15,113 nucleotides of DNA from Candidatus Woesearchaeota archaeon (GTDB lineage: Archaea > Nanobdellota > Nanobdellia > Woesearchaeales > JACRKL01): the NCBI GenBank assembly GCA_016219795.1, contig JACRKK010000042.1, positions 1 to 15,113 of the forward strand, in the 5' to 3' direction. Position 1 is the first letter of the stretch. Every line of letters begins with the position of its first letter. Below the pieces are notes generated by a model that was not told where the DNA came from, did no database searches, and was given only the letters and a program-made list of their open reading frames with translations. Positions 8,101 to 14,700 of this stretch are shown piece by piece. Made by a program: the position numbers and the translations under genes.

Positions 8101-8358
8101 GCTGAAGCAAGCGACAGGAATAATGAGAAAACAGCACAGATTAACATTATGGGGAGGCAGTTTGCTGCCTGCACCGACACCGATGGTGGCATTAATTATA
8201 ATGTCAAGGGAACCGCTGCAACCAGAACGCGGAATGCAACAGACCTCTGCATGGATCGTGCCATCCTTATGGAGAGTTACTGCAACAATGGTATTTCAGG
8301 CATGCGTTACAACTGCACAAGTGAAGGAAAGGTGTGCACAGACGGTGCTTGCATATAG
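2113..8358 (+). CDS. Secreted Rhs/TcB-like YD-repeat giant with MopE and CARDB tail
   Basis: The product has 2081 residues. A Lys/Thr-rich start and hydrophobic core (14-26) form a signal peptide with likely cleavage near 30-35. Residues 141-280 match an SpvB-type domain (GYYSTSLFTGAATYTYPIEV; PTIALSYNSH; IIGSGWQL). Residues 428-760 carry six FG-GAP/VCBS repeats with calcium loops: DLNRDGLLD, DLDNDGLVD, DLNNDGRAD, DVNSDGFPD, DINGDGLTD, DVNGDGFVD. YD repeats fill about 930-1550. This order (SpvB, FG-GAP, YD) is that of insecticidal-toxin TcB proteins, which fold into a hollow shell. The expected Rhs core and tip are absent. Instead come three Cys-rich MopE-like repeats (1583-1771, each ending in a DNDCDG motif), two CARDB domains (about 1776-1890 and 1896-2012) and a Cys-rich end domain (2020-2081; CTDTDGG). 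The protein probably sits on, or is released from, the cell surface. Whether it still encloses cargo is unknown. A function as adhesin or carrier fits equally well. Confidence 0.9.
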   Translation: MTKTTKTTTKKTTALLFCLVIILSTIPSISAPAVATPNRPPVFKLNKQDIKQMAPLVADKLEQKEQVAKTQEILKTQEFKAEDEEIYSDPTLQDSFIDHMLVQQQAEPRTTQTRATATVDRSQPFLHTPTKPKEEFMETKGYYSTSLFTGAATYTYPIEVPPGTNGLQPTIALSYNSHSAKSTPGIIGSGWQLTENYIQRDTQHTDSDTSDDTYKLYLNGEEYDLVYSNGAYHTEIESYLKIEQKSGGSEGEYWEIIDKAGTTYRFGFNTGTTLRSSLYNDLWRWALDAVTDTHSNTITYTYYKNLQGDTNTLLPKDITYNNDQKRMITFTYEPLQDSWEVFVQGNRQKFTHSLKEVLVTFNGQQVRKYVFTYASPIQTLSYLSQIQRYGTDNNAFYATSFDYNQPTPGWRRASAYAMPVSFTDDDADNGVRFADLNRDGLLDIVQAKKTSLSSLKRVWLNNGNGWTLLPAGNPWEPPDFFVHEQERVKGIDRGSRFIDLDNDGLVDFAVAGYDEQTSRIKSTYFNNGNGWTSYLAWNPQVFFVQPSTDRDANTGIEVTIYGTDNGARFVDLNNDGRADILWAVNADRNYKAVWLNGRSRWISDARWRSPRYFSEMGDIEIAGMDFEFAGSDTGLQTEDVNSDGFPDLIYAREDTDQREIYINNGEQFALTTAITFPTFFVYDHDDREGADYGTRMFDINGDGLTDVIRSADGNREVWINTGRGWVLDSSFSVPVDFVTDEKNVGVRIADVNGDGFVDLVSSQTYLNTQNAPYLLNSITNEWGGQTHLTYQKSTDYDNKGSDNIGDLGFNMWVVSSVSEENGVSGSQSITSTTETTYSGGLYDYAEQEFRGFSYAEQTLPAGEKAKHWFHQDSARKGLEYKNELWHNGNLYASEETDWTATPAAPYLIQKQQVTQSTYDGSQTPKQTRQEFSYDNYGNTVSVRDAGDLGVTGDEKEERLSYIYSTANWILNKPSSHELLDAINGQRVQQTLYSYDNQPYNTPPLKGDVTLQEEWLEGGINPTIQYVYDAYGNVVTITNPKGHTTISTYDDATHTFLKTSRNALQQETRFNYDAATGNLFWQEDANNYRISYTYDSFARKTAAIAPYDTSTLPTTMQEYQMHTLPVLVTNKKREQSGTAQTLDTYSYLDGFGRVLQTKTEASSGFITIDYLYDAKGRIIRSSNPYITSTSQYTQPASAVGTSYQYDAMDRVIRVTNPDTTSKQIGYDRWHVTTTDENGHQKEYFLDAYDNIKTVIEHNGQDQYFTQYSYDTKNSLTGIGDNAGNIFSFVYDSLNRMTELHDPDMGVWRYTYDAAGNEITVEDTRSVIIAKSYDELDRIREETVASLGINHYYYDASVIGKLSSVEVPGAETSYNYDQRLRLTRDIKDVGQERYTTLYDYDAMDRITAKTLPNGRTIRYNYNAQGRLSALFPLMTTISYNELGLPTLREYANGIATGIVYDQRTFRLKSIISSLLQGSQTRLQQMEYAYDAAGNVYEINDSISQKHYTFTYDDLNRLIAVDGSYQMGYAYDSVGNLLGISYNGSSDQQVQYGYASRRARASFAVQSAFQPAHSPLAIMMQREGECNDGQAAACSLQLGVCNQSMQVCSNYHWSGCAQENYGPLYQEQESLCDSLDNDCDGVVDEGCQQCADDETRACPLQFGQCQGSNETCQAQQWSGCGSAQYGPSYQLAESSCDSLDNDCDGVVDENCGCTDGETRACALSLGVCQGTVEVCTSNAWPGCDSTYYGRDYQQNETSCDGLDNDCDGQIDEGCALNADLTIANVLVLPAQAYDGDSLQLNITFQNGGNDDIAEAFVVALDLGALDIDASHAGNTLRTCNVQGIGMRETKSCLFTDITVSEGRHILGAFLDYEQQVPETNENNNDQKVRIDVGPMLLPDLVPLSIGTSPQYPYENEMFNISVLIVNNGTENITEEFDVHVVVEPKGGSPLVNPLLQPVNFNCAFSSLDLGETNTCSSLLSIEKAGTYRIKAFVDYGSIIAEASDRNNEKTAQINIMGRQFAACTDTDGGINYNVKGTAATRTRNATDLCMDRAILMESYCNNGISGMRYNCTSEGKVCTDGACI
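3394..4395 (+). repeat. Six FG-GAP/VCBS calcium-loop repeats in the giant protein
   Basis: Each unit has a G-[VSAT]-R-[FIM] strand followed by a DxNxDGxxD-type loop (one unit has DxDxDG), and most also carry a 'WLNNGNGW'-like strand further on. Spacing between loops is roughly 45-70 residues. Such repeats form beta-propeller blades. In TcB proteins a propeller closes the bottom of the YD shell. The fourth unit is the most diverged before the loop (LQTEDVNSDG). Confidence 0.85.
4909..6771 (+). repeat. YD (Rhs) repeat region
   Basis: At least fifteen degenerate units of the form Y-x-Y-D-x-x-G/N-R/N follow one another, for example YTYDSFARK, YQYDAMDRV, FVYDSLNRM, YTYDAAGNE, YDYDAMDRI, YAYDAAGNV, FTYDDLNRL and YAYDSVGNL. 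Such repeats build the beta-strand spiral wall of Rhs and TcB/TcC shells. The run stops at YGYASRRARA, just where other Rhs proteins would go on to the core. Confidence 0.9.
6859..7425 (+). repeat. Three MopE-type Cys/Asp repeats
   Basis: The repeats cover residues 1583-1644, 1648-1708 and 1710-1771. Each has the pattern C-x-(6-7)-A-C-x-LxxGxC-(7)-C-(5)-W-x-GC, then a YGxxYQ segment and a final C-D-x-LDNDCDG-x-x-DE-x-C. The LDNDCDG loop resembles a calcium-binding motif seen in MopE-like and myxobacterial surface proteins. The many cysteines imply disulfides and therefore an extracellular place. Confidence 0.85.
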
Positions 8359-8395
8359 AGAAGTTTGATTAACCATCTATTTGTCAAACTTCTCT
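8357..8395 (+). terminator. Hairpin 1, possible transcription end of the giant gene
   Basis: AGAGAAGTTTGA (8357-8368) pairs exactly with TCAAACTTCTCT (8384-8395). The stem starts inside the TAG stop codon. No long T-run follows, so it is not a classical intrinsic terminator. Its role in ending or protecting the transcript is inferred from place alone. Confidence 0.4.
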
Positions 8396-8438
8396 TAGAG
8401 GAATTTGACTAAAACGATGGGTTATTCAAATTCCTCTA
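8396..8438 (-). terminator. Hairpin 2, possible transcription end of the - strand gene
   Basis: TAGAGGAATTTGA (8396-8408) pairs exactly with TCAAATTCCTCTA (8426-8438). It lies 23 bases beyond the stop of the - strand coiled-coil gene. Because it is the inverted counterpart of hairpin 1, each gene would meet an equivalent structure in its own direction. Confidence 0.4.
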
Positions 8439-8461
8439 TAGAATTTAGAACTCATTATCAC

Positions 8462-9799
8462 TTAAGCAGTCTTGGTTATCTGCTCTCCAGAAATCTCTAT
8501 ATCCACCGCAGCAGCGGAAAACAAGACTTCTACATCCACACCTGTTATCTTTGTGAGCATGTGCTCCAGATATTGTTTCTTGGTCTGGAGGTCCAGCTTC
8601 TCTTTGCTTTGCGCAAATTCTGCAAGCTGCTGTTCCAGACGCTTTAGTTTAGTCTCCACATGCTCTTTCTTATAGTGCAGTTCATCGTATTCGCGCATGC
8701 CTTTATACTTGCTGATATTTTTGGTGAGTTCTCTCTTCTGTCTCTCAAGTTCTTGGTGCTTCTCTTGAAACGCACGGAGCTGCACTGCGGTTATGGATTC
8801 AGAGGCAAGGAGAGCCTTTTCCTGTTTCTTGTCTTTGAGTGTTAGGGCACCAGAGAGTATCATCTCCTTTACTTTTCCAAGCACAGGCAAAATCTTAAGG
8901 TCCGTGTCATCAAAGAGGGCAGGTGCTGTATCTTCCAGATACTGTGCAACAAGCCTATCCTCATGTCCGGCATAGTTGTATTTTTTGAATGCAGGCAGAA
9001 GCGGTGAAAATGTTTCCAGCACCTCCTGGTTGAGGACTGAGAATTCTTTGCTTAGTGCATCCAGCTTCTGAGTAAAATCCTTGAATTCCTGATGCTCATC
9101 ACTCTGCACAATGGCTTCCATCTGGCCATAAATACTCTTTAGCTGTTCTGCAGCTTTTGCTTTTTGTTCTGCATAATCCTGTTCCATAGTTCTGATATCC
9201 TGTTCAAGCTGCAGTTTATGGAGGAATTCACTCACGGCATTTTTGGCATCTTCTACCTGGGTTCTGGTTGAGTTGGAGAGCAGATTTCCCATTTCCTTGC
9301 GGAGCTGTTCAAGCTGCTTGACTTGCAACGCCACTTCCCTGCTTTCATTGCGGAAGAATTCCTGCAGGACATAATATGGCTTTGCTGTCTGTTTGGTGAG
9401 CGTCTCCAGTTCCGTATCAACTGATGCAAGATAAGAAGAGATGCTTTCATACTCCAGATCTTCTACCCGTATCTTTTCAAAGAAGATGCGCATCCTCCTC
9501 ACATATACTTCTCGATTCCCCTCCATGACCTGGATGAGGTGGGGATCAATCTTGGGATTATGAAGCTCGGCTTTTGCAAGTGCATCAAGCAATTCTCGCG
9601 CCCTGATGAGAGTATCATTCACTTTGCGCTGTACATTGGTGAACTCTATTTTTGCTTCATCAATTAAGGGTCTTGTTTTCTCCTTGAGCCATTTGGGCAA
9701 TTGCTCTGCTGCAACGCGTTCCTTCTCTGCAGTTTTTTTTGGCGGGACAACCTGCGCCAGTTTTCCAGAAAACCATTCCTTGATACGTTGGATAACCAT
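8462..9799 (-). CDS. Cytoplasmic coiled-coil protein of unknown function
   Basis: The product has 445 residues, no signal peptide and no membrane segment. The N-terminus (MVIQRIKEWFSGKLAQVVPP) is amphipathic and followed by a Lys/Glu-rich stretch. Long helices rich in Leu, Glu, Lys and Gln run over about 30-75, 120-275 and 330-415, with heptad-like spacing, for example ELERQKRELTKNISKYKGMR and LKRLEQQLAEF. Between them is a more globular part (270-325: PAFKKYNYAGHEDRLVAQYL, PVLGKVKEMILSG). The end (VDVEVLFSAAAVDIEISGEQ) is hydrophobic and strand-like. I do not recognise a family. General shape recalls filament-forming, SMC-hinge-less or chaperone-like coiled-coil proteins, but no ATPase motif is present. 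It is alone on its strand, convergent with the giant gene and divergent from the barrel gene, so it is likely an independent gene rather than part of the surface locus. Confidence 0.85.
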   Translation of the reverse strand: MVIQRIKEWFSGKLAQVVPPKKTAEKERVAAEQLPKWLKEKTRPLIDEAKIEFTNVQRKVNDTLIRARELLDALAKAELHNPKIDPHLIQVMEGNREVYVRRMRIFFEKIRVEDLEYESISSYLASVDTELETLTKQTAKPYYVLQEFFRNESREVALQVKQLEQLRKEMGNLLSNSTRTQVEDAKNAVSEFLHKLQLEQDIRTMEQDYAEQKAKAAEQLKSIYGQMEAIVQSDEHQEFKDFTQKLDALSKEFSVLNQEVLETFSPLLPAFKKYNYAGHEDRLVAQYLEDTAPALFDDTDLKILPVLGKVKEMILSGALTLKDKKQEKALLASESITAVQLRAFQEKHQELERQKRELTKNISKYKGMREYDELHYKKEHVETKLKRLEQQLAEFAQSKEKLDLQTKKQYLEHMLTKITGVDVEVLFSAAAVDIEISGEQITKTA

Positions 9800-9820
9800 C
9801 CTGTCTTGCGAAGGCCTATG

Positions 9821-9828
9821 ATTTAAAT
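9821..9828 (-). promoter_or_regulatory. Candidate TATA box for the - strand coiled-coil gene
   Basis: ATTTAAAT (self-complementary) is centred about 25 bases before the A of the - strand ATG at 9799. It is preceded on that strand by an A-rich CGCAAACA stretch that could act as BRE. The spacing would give a leaderless transcript, which agrees with the lack of a good ribosome site. A second A/T box (TTAATATAAA on the - strand, 9871-9880) is an alternative. Confidence 0.45.
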
Positions 9829-9922
9829 TGTTTGCGGTGAAAAAAAAGGGAGATTCATTTATTTACTTACTTTATATTAATAACATGGTGTGATTACTAA
9901 TAGATAATGATTAATAGAAATA

Positions 9923-9930
9923 TTTATATA
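9923..9930 (+). promoter_or_regulatory. Archaeal-type TATA box for the barrel-protein gene
   Basis: TTTATATA is preceded by the purine-rich AATAGAAA (possible BRE) and centred about 31 bases before ATG 9958. The expected start point leaves a leader of only a few bases. An ATG at 9948 is followed at once by a stop (ATG ATT TAA), so 9958 is the usable start. This is the best archaeal promoter signal in the window. Confidence 0.65.
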
Positions 9931-9957
9931 GGTGTTATCACTTGCGAATGATTTAAA

Positions 9958-11697
9958 ATGACTCAGCCCTACTCTCCTGGTGCATCACACACACCTGTTG
10001 CAGGGTATACTTCCATGACTGCTTCTCTTCTTAATCCTGCTTCTTTAGAGCATAGGACTACTACCCCTCTTGATCCTGTTGATGAAGGTCCGCTAAGAGG
10101 CCCTCTGCAGCCGCTTCGCGATCATAAAGGGGGTATTGGTTTTGCGACAGTGTTTACTTATGTTGCTGCTGTAGCAGCACTTGCGTATGCAGCAGCTAAT
10201 CCGCCGTCAGTTGCAGCAGCAGACTACATTCCAAAACCCGGCCATCGTATTGAGGCCGTGGTCAAACACAATGATGGAGAGCATGTTGTTCCCCTTGTGC
10301 ACGATGACAACAGGCCAAACACTGGTTATAGGACATCAGCAGATAACATCCTTGATGTTCCGGGCGGTGTCGCTTTCTATCTCCAACCAGAACCAAAAGC
10401 TGCAGAAAAAGGCCACTGGCTTGTTGTAACTAATCAGGATGGCTCATTGCTTGACATGTTGAATTCTGCAGATACCAATTTTACTTACACCGACGGAAAA
10501 AATATTCCGCAAGGCACTTATAACATGAGAGTTGTGGAAGTGTACAGAAATGCTAAAGACACTATTGTTGAAGTGCCTAACTCCGCATACACCTTTGCAT
10601 TCAGCTATGGTGGCGGAGACGGAGTGGTGGCACCAGAGCCAACTGCGACTGCTATTCCCCCATCAACACCAGAAGCCCAACCGACGGCAACACCGTCTGC
10701 AACGCCCACAGAAACCTCCAACTCTCGACCGGAACTTCCTCCCTTGGTGCAGTACAAAGATGATCCCGGGTTTACCGGCAATGTCAAGATAGGATACGAG
10801 CACAAGCAGGGAACAGAACATAATCCGGATCACACGAACACCCACACCCAAGATGGGTATGTGGTAGAAGGAAGCGTAGGGCTGGGAAGCAAAAGCGACA
10901 CTACCTCCTGGCTTGCGTATCTCAAAGGGCTGCTTTTTGGTCCTTTTAGTAAAGGAACCGTTGCTGCAAAGACTCAAATGGGAATAACCCCTGGTGATAT
11001 TAGTGACAAGGGATACGGTATAGGCATAGGAGGCAAAGTTCGCCATAGTGGAGATACAGCAGTTTCCTACGGAAATGCAGACTACACATTCAGGACCGGA
11101 CAGACAGATCTTCATGTGGGTGATGAAGTCAGTGAACGCTTTGGAGCACAATCACACACGCTTAACGCAAATGCAGGCTATGAGTGGCTTGTGGGCAAAC
11201 ATTTCAGTGTCGGTCCAGCACTTGATGCTGGCTTTGAAAATGCAGCCTACAAAGGCGATGATGCAACCCACCATGATGGACGCATACACTTTGCCGTCGG
11301 GCCAGCTGTTGGATTCCACAATACAAATTATACTTTAGGTGCTGGCGTCAAGGCAGGCACTGCGCAACAGTCATTCAACAACCCCTTTGCGGGTATGGAC
11401 GGCGTCTTTGATGATCCCGTGAACGGGAGTCTGGTGATGGGAAATATCTACCTCCTTCCTCATAAAAACGGCGTTGGCTTCACACTGAACTACAGCCATA
11501 CTGGCGGTGACCTCAACGGCCAGGGTTGGGATGCGGAACTATTCTTCCAAGGAAAAAAGCTCCGGCTTGGGCTTGAAGGCAACCTCACACGGATGGACGC
11601 AACCAAAACCGTTACAGGAGCAGATGGAACCCCTCAGGATGTTCGTGCAGAAGAGGATAACTGGACAACCACACTCAGTATTAAATTTAAACCATAA
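9958..11697 (+). CDS. Membrane-anchored surface protein with beta-barrel-like C-terminal domain
   Basis: The product has 579 residues. Residues 1-57 are polar and Pro/Thr-rich. A hydrophobic stretch at about 58-80 (IGFATVFTYVAAVAALAYAA) could be a signal anchor, or a late signal peptide cut near SVAAADY. Residues 91-220 look like a beta-sandwich (HWLVVTNQDGSLLDMLNSAD; GTYNMRVVEVYRNA). Residues 221-265 are a Pro/Thr/Ala-rich spacer (TATAIPPSTPEAQPTATPSA), typical of a glycosylated stalk. Residues 268-579 show about a dozen alternating polar/non-polar strands with Gly and aromatics, for example GNVKIGYEHKQG, GYGIGIGGKVRHSG, HTLNANAGYEWLVG, HFAVGPAVGFHNTNYTLGAG and VGFTLNYSHTGGD, ending in TTTLSIKFKP. 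That is the look of an outer-membrane beta-barrel. No outer membrane is expected in most archaea, so it may be a soluble or differently placed beta-domain. It is followed after seven bases by another secreted giant, so the two are probably co-transcribed. Confidence 0.85.
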   Translation: MTQPYSPGASHTPVAGYTSMTASLLNPASLEHRTTTPLDPVDEGPLRGPLQPLRDHKGGIGFATVFTYVAAVAALAYAAANPPSVAAADYIPKPGHRIEAVVKHNDGEHVVPLVHDDNRPNTGYRTSADNILDVPGGVAFYLQPEPKAAEKGHWLVVTNQDGSLLDMLNSADTNFTYTDGKNIPQGTYNMRVVEVYRNAKDTIVEVPNSAYTFAFSYGGGDGVVAPEPTATAIPPSTPEAQPTATPSATPTETSNSRPELPPLVQYKDDPGFTGNVKIGYEHKQGTEHNPDHTNTHTQDGYVVEGSVGLGSKSDTTSWLAYLKGLLFGPFSKGTVAAKTQMGITPGDISDKGYGIGIGGKVRHSGDTAVSYGNADYTFRTGQTDLHVGDEVSERFGAQSHTLNANAGYEWLVGKHFSVGPALDAGFENAAYKGDDATHHDGRIHFAVGPAVGFHNTNYTLGAGVKAGTAQQSFNNPFAGMDGVFDDPVNGSLVMGNIYLLPHKNGVGFTLNYSHTGGDLNGQGWDAELFFQGKKLRLGLEGNLTRMDATKTVTGADGTPQDVRAEEDNWTTTLSIKFKP

Positions 11698-11704
11698 ACT
11701 CACG

Positions 11705-14700
11705 ATGAAACACAGAACCATAACAGGACAATTATTGATTGCAGTGTTGTTTGTCTTAGTATTCAGCACCACTGCACTTGCAGCAACCATCACGCCAGCA
11801 AGCCCGCAGGACAGCGATAATCTTTATTGCAGCCACGGCAGCAATCCAGGCATATATACCTATAAATGGACCGTTTCAAGAATTCCTGGCCAGACCTGGC
11901 TTGGCCAGACATTAACTAACGTCCTTACCCAGCCGCAAGACATCTGGACCTGCAGCGTCTATTATGGCATTTCCCTGCAGGACAGCAAGCAGGTAAGTAT
12001 CACTCCTGACAATCCGCAGGGCAATGCGCCCGATACCTATTTCCAGGACATTGATTTTGTCCAGTACTCTGCAGGAAGCACTAATTATAATAGGCAGGGC
12101 AGCGGCTCTGCACGTGCGTACTGCATCGCAGGAACTAATCCTGTCAGAGGCTCATATATAAACCACGTTGAGAATGGTGCGCTTTTACAGGGATGCGCAG
12201 ATGGAAGCTGGCAGACTGACTGCGCAGGCAACGGCGGCAGGAAAATATTCAGCGATGGCTCAACCTGCGCCTCTACCGGATTGCACGGGCAGGAAATAAA
12301 ATGTTATGCTTCCTGCATTGATATACAGAACATTGCAGACCCAACTCCTGCATCAATTGCAGCAGTAGTTGATCAGGTTGGTCCAGTTTTGGACATTAAC
12401 CCTGCAGAAGGAACTTCTTTTGGCCAGGATTTTACCGTAGCGTTCACAGAAAGCGATGCGCTCTCCGGCCTTGATGCCTCTTCCTGTTACTATGCAGTCT
12501 TTGATGAAGGGCTGAATACCCTGACGCATCAGCCGGAACTGCGGCAGTGCAACAGCCAAAAGACCATTACCGTCGGTCCGCAGGGCGACTGCAGAAGCAA
12601 CGGCAGATGTTTTGTCCTTTCCTCTGCAAAGGATAATCTGGGCAACGGAAACCAACTGGCAAAATACTACGCAGTGACCAATCAGATCATAACTGACATG
12701 AACGCTTTAGTCCAAAGTAACACCTTTCCTGATGCTTTGGAAGTATGTTCTTCTGCTCCTGTTTCCCTGACTATGAAGAATACCGGAGCTGTGACATGGA
12801 CATTGCAGGAACAGTACCGGCTTGGTGCTGTAGGGGACGCTGATCCGTTCACCACAGCATTGCGCCATGATTTAAATTCAGGGGAAAGCATTGTACCTGG
12901 CCAGACAAAGCGCTTTGATTTTACGCTTACTGCACCACAACTTGGAGGAGTATACACCACTGACTGGCAGATGCTCCAAGAAGGCGTTGCATGGTTTGGG
13001 GATGTTTTTGCAAAAAACATCGTTGTCTCTGACAGCCAGAACCCTACATCACCTGTGATATCTTCAAGTAGCCATCCTGTTTTGATTCCTACTCCTGCAA
13101 CAACTGCTGTATTCACCTGGACTGCAGGTACAGACTGCAGCGGCATCGAAGGGTATTCTTATGCACTTGATGCTCTGCCTGATAATAATATTGATGTTAA
13201 CCAGCCCTCTATTGTGAGGTATCCCAACCTTGCGGATGGTGCTCACATTTTCTATGTTAAGGCACAAGACAATAATGGCCGCTGGAGCACTCTTGCTTCC
13301 TACATTATTAATGTAGACAGACGGGCAGGCGTCCCCACAAAAATTGTTGTGGATTCCATTACTGACCCGCTTACTGCAGGAATAAGTTCCAATGTAAGGG
13401 TAAAGGTCCTTGATTCCAATAACAATCTGGTTGCCTCTTACACGGGCACCATTGCCTTCACCACCACAGACTCGCATGCAGCAGTTCAGCTTCCTCCTAT
13501 TTATACCTTCACTTCACAAGATAGAGGCCAACACACGTTCCAAAATGGCGTCGTGCTTGCCACCGTAGGCAGGCAGAATGTGACAGCAACAGATGCCGCA
13601 CTTTCCCTTTCCGGATACCAAGAAGTCCAAGTTAGACATGGAGATGTCAGTAGCATAGCATCCAGAGTTGATGCGTTTCCCATTATAGTTAGGGCAGACG
13701 GCCTTGATTTCTCAACCGTAAATGTAACACTCTTTGACGATTATCAAAATCCAATTGCAGGAAAAACAGTGACTATCCATACTACACGTGGACCGCTTGA
13801 TGTTATCACTCCTGTAAGTGCTATAACACAGAGTGACGGCAGAGCCCAGTTCCATATCAGTTCTACAACCGTTGGCCTGTCAGGCATCAGCGCAACAGAC
13901 CTGACTGACAGCATTGATTTGCAGGATACTGCAGGTGTCTATTTCCAGCTGGATAACAGGACAGACCCTGGCCTGTCTACAGTCACTGCAACGAGTCCTC
14001 ATCTTGCTAATGGCATTGATGCATCAACGGTTACCGTCACGTTGAAGAATGCGCAGGGACAGCCTCTTATCAATCATCAGGTACAGATTGCATCCAGCAG
14101 AGGTGCGCAAGATACCATCACACCTCCAGCCACGGTGACAACTAATAGTAATGGGATCGCCGTATTCTATATCACTTCTTTTGATGTGGGCACTGCAACC
14201 ATCACTGCAACGGACGCGTCGCAAGGTATTACTCTGCGTCAGACACCAGCCATTGTATTTGCAAACGACGATGCTCCAAGTAACATCAATTCAACCGTTG
14301 ATGCACTCCCTACAACCGTGCGGGCAAACGGCATCTCTTTTTCCAGAATAACTGTAACCTTACGGAATGCGCAGAACCAGCCTCTCCAGAGTCACCGAAT
14401 AAGTATAAGCACCAGTACTCCTTTCTCCGATCAGCTTACTATCTTGAATGAAATGACTGATGCCAATGGCCAGGCATTCTTTCAAATACGCAGCCTCACC
14501 ATACATTCCACCATCATCTCCGCACGGGATACCAGCGTAGGTATTGATCTTACCGATACTGCTCAGGTTGATTTTGTTTTTGATGACATACCAGACGCAC
14601 TTTCCACTGTCGATGCTTATCCCACAAGAGTTATTGCAAGGGCGGGTTCATATTCTACAATCACCGTCACGCTCAAGAATAGGTTTGGGCAGCCCATTCC

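Larger units (their letters stand above)
8357..8438. repeat. Nested palindrome made of two inverted hairpin units
   Basis: Unit 1 (8357-8395) has a perfect 12-bp stem and a 15-base loop. Unit 2 (8396-8438) has a perfect 13-bp stem and a 17-base loop. Unit 2 also aligns, with a few changes and small gaps, to the reverse complement of unit 1, including the loop. The whole 82 bases are therefore a long imperfect palindrome built from two smaller ones. It begins at the stop codon of the giant gene and lies between two convergent genes. It may be a two-way terminator, or a BIME-like pair of mobile palindromic repeats. Confidence 0.85.
9800..9957. other. A/T-rich divergent intergenic region
   Basis: This region separates the divergent genes at 9799 (-) and 9958 (+). 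It contains the two promoter candidates and a near-direct repeat, TGATTACTAATAGA (9891-9904) and TGATTAATAGA (9908-9918), just upstream of the + strand TATA box, which could be a regulator site. No small gene is seen. Confidence 0.5.

Noticed and set aside
8357..8438. Possible short CRISPR-like repeat pair
   Set aside because: The two units differ in sequence and orientation, are directly adjacent, and have no identical repeats or spacers. Palindromic elements explain them better.
8405..8647. Small + strand frame after the double hairpin
   Set aside because: It starts inside the palindrome, has no ribosome site and runs antisense into the coiled-coil gene.
10663..11151. 162-residue open frame on the - strand
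   Set aside because: It lies wholly within the barrel-protein gene. The + strand frame has clear domains and a promoter, so this is a shadow frame.
13064..13477. 137-residue open frame on the - strand
   Set aside because: It is antisense to the Ig-like part of the adhesin, with no signal, promoter or recognisable motif.
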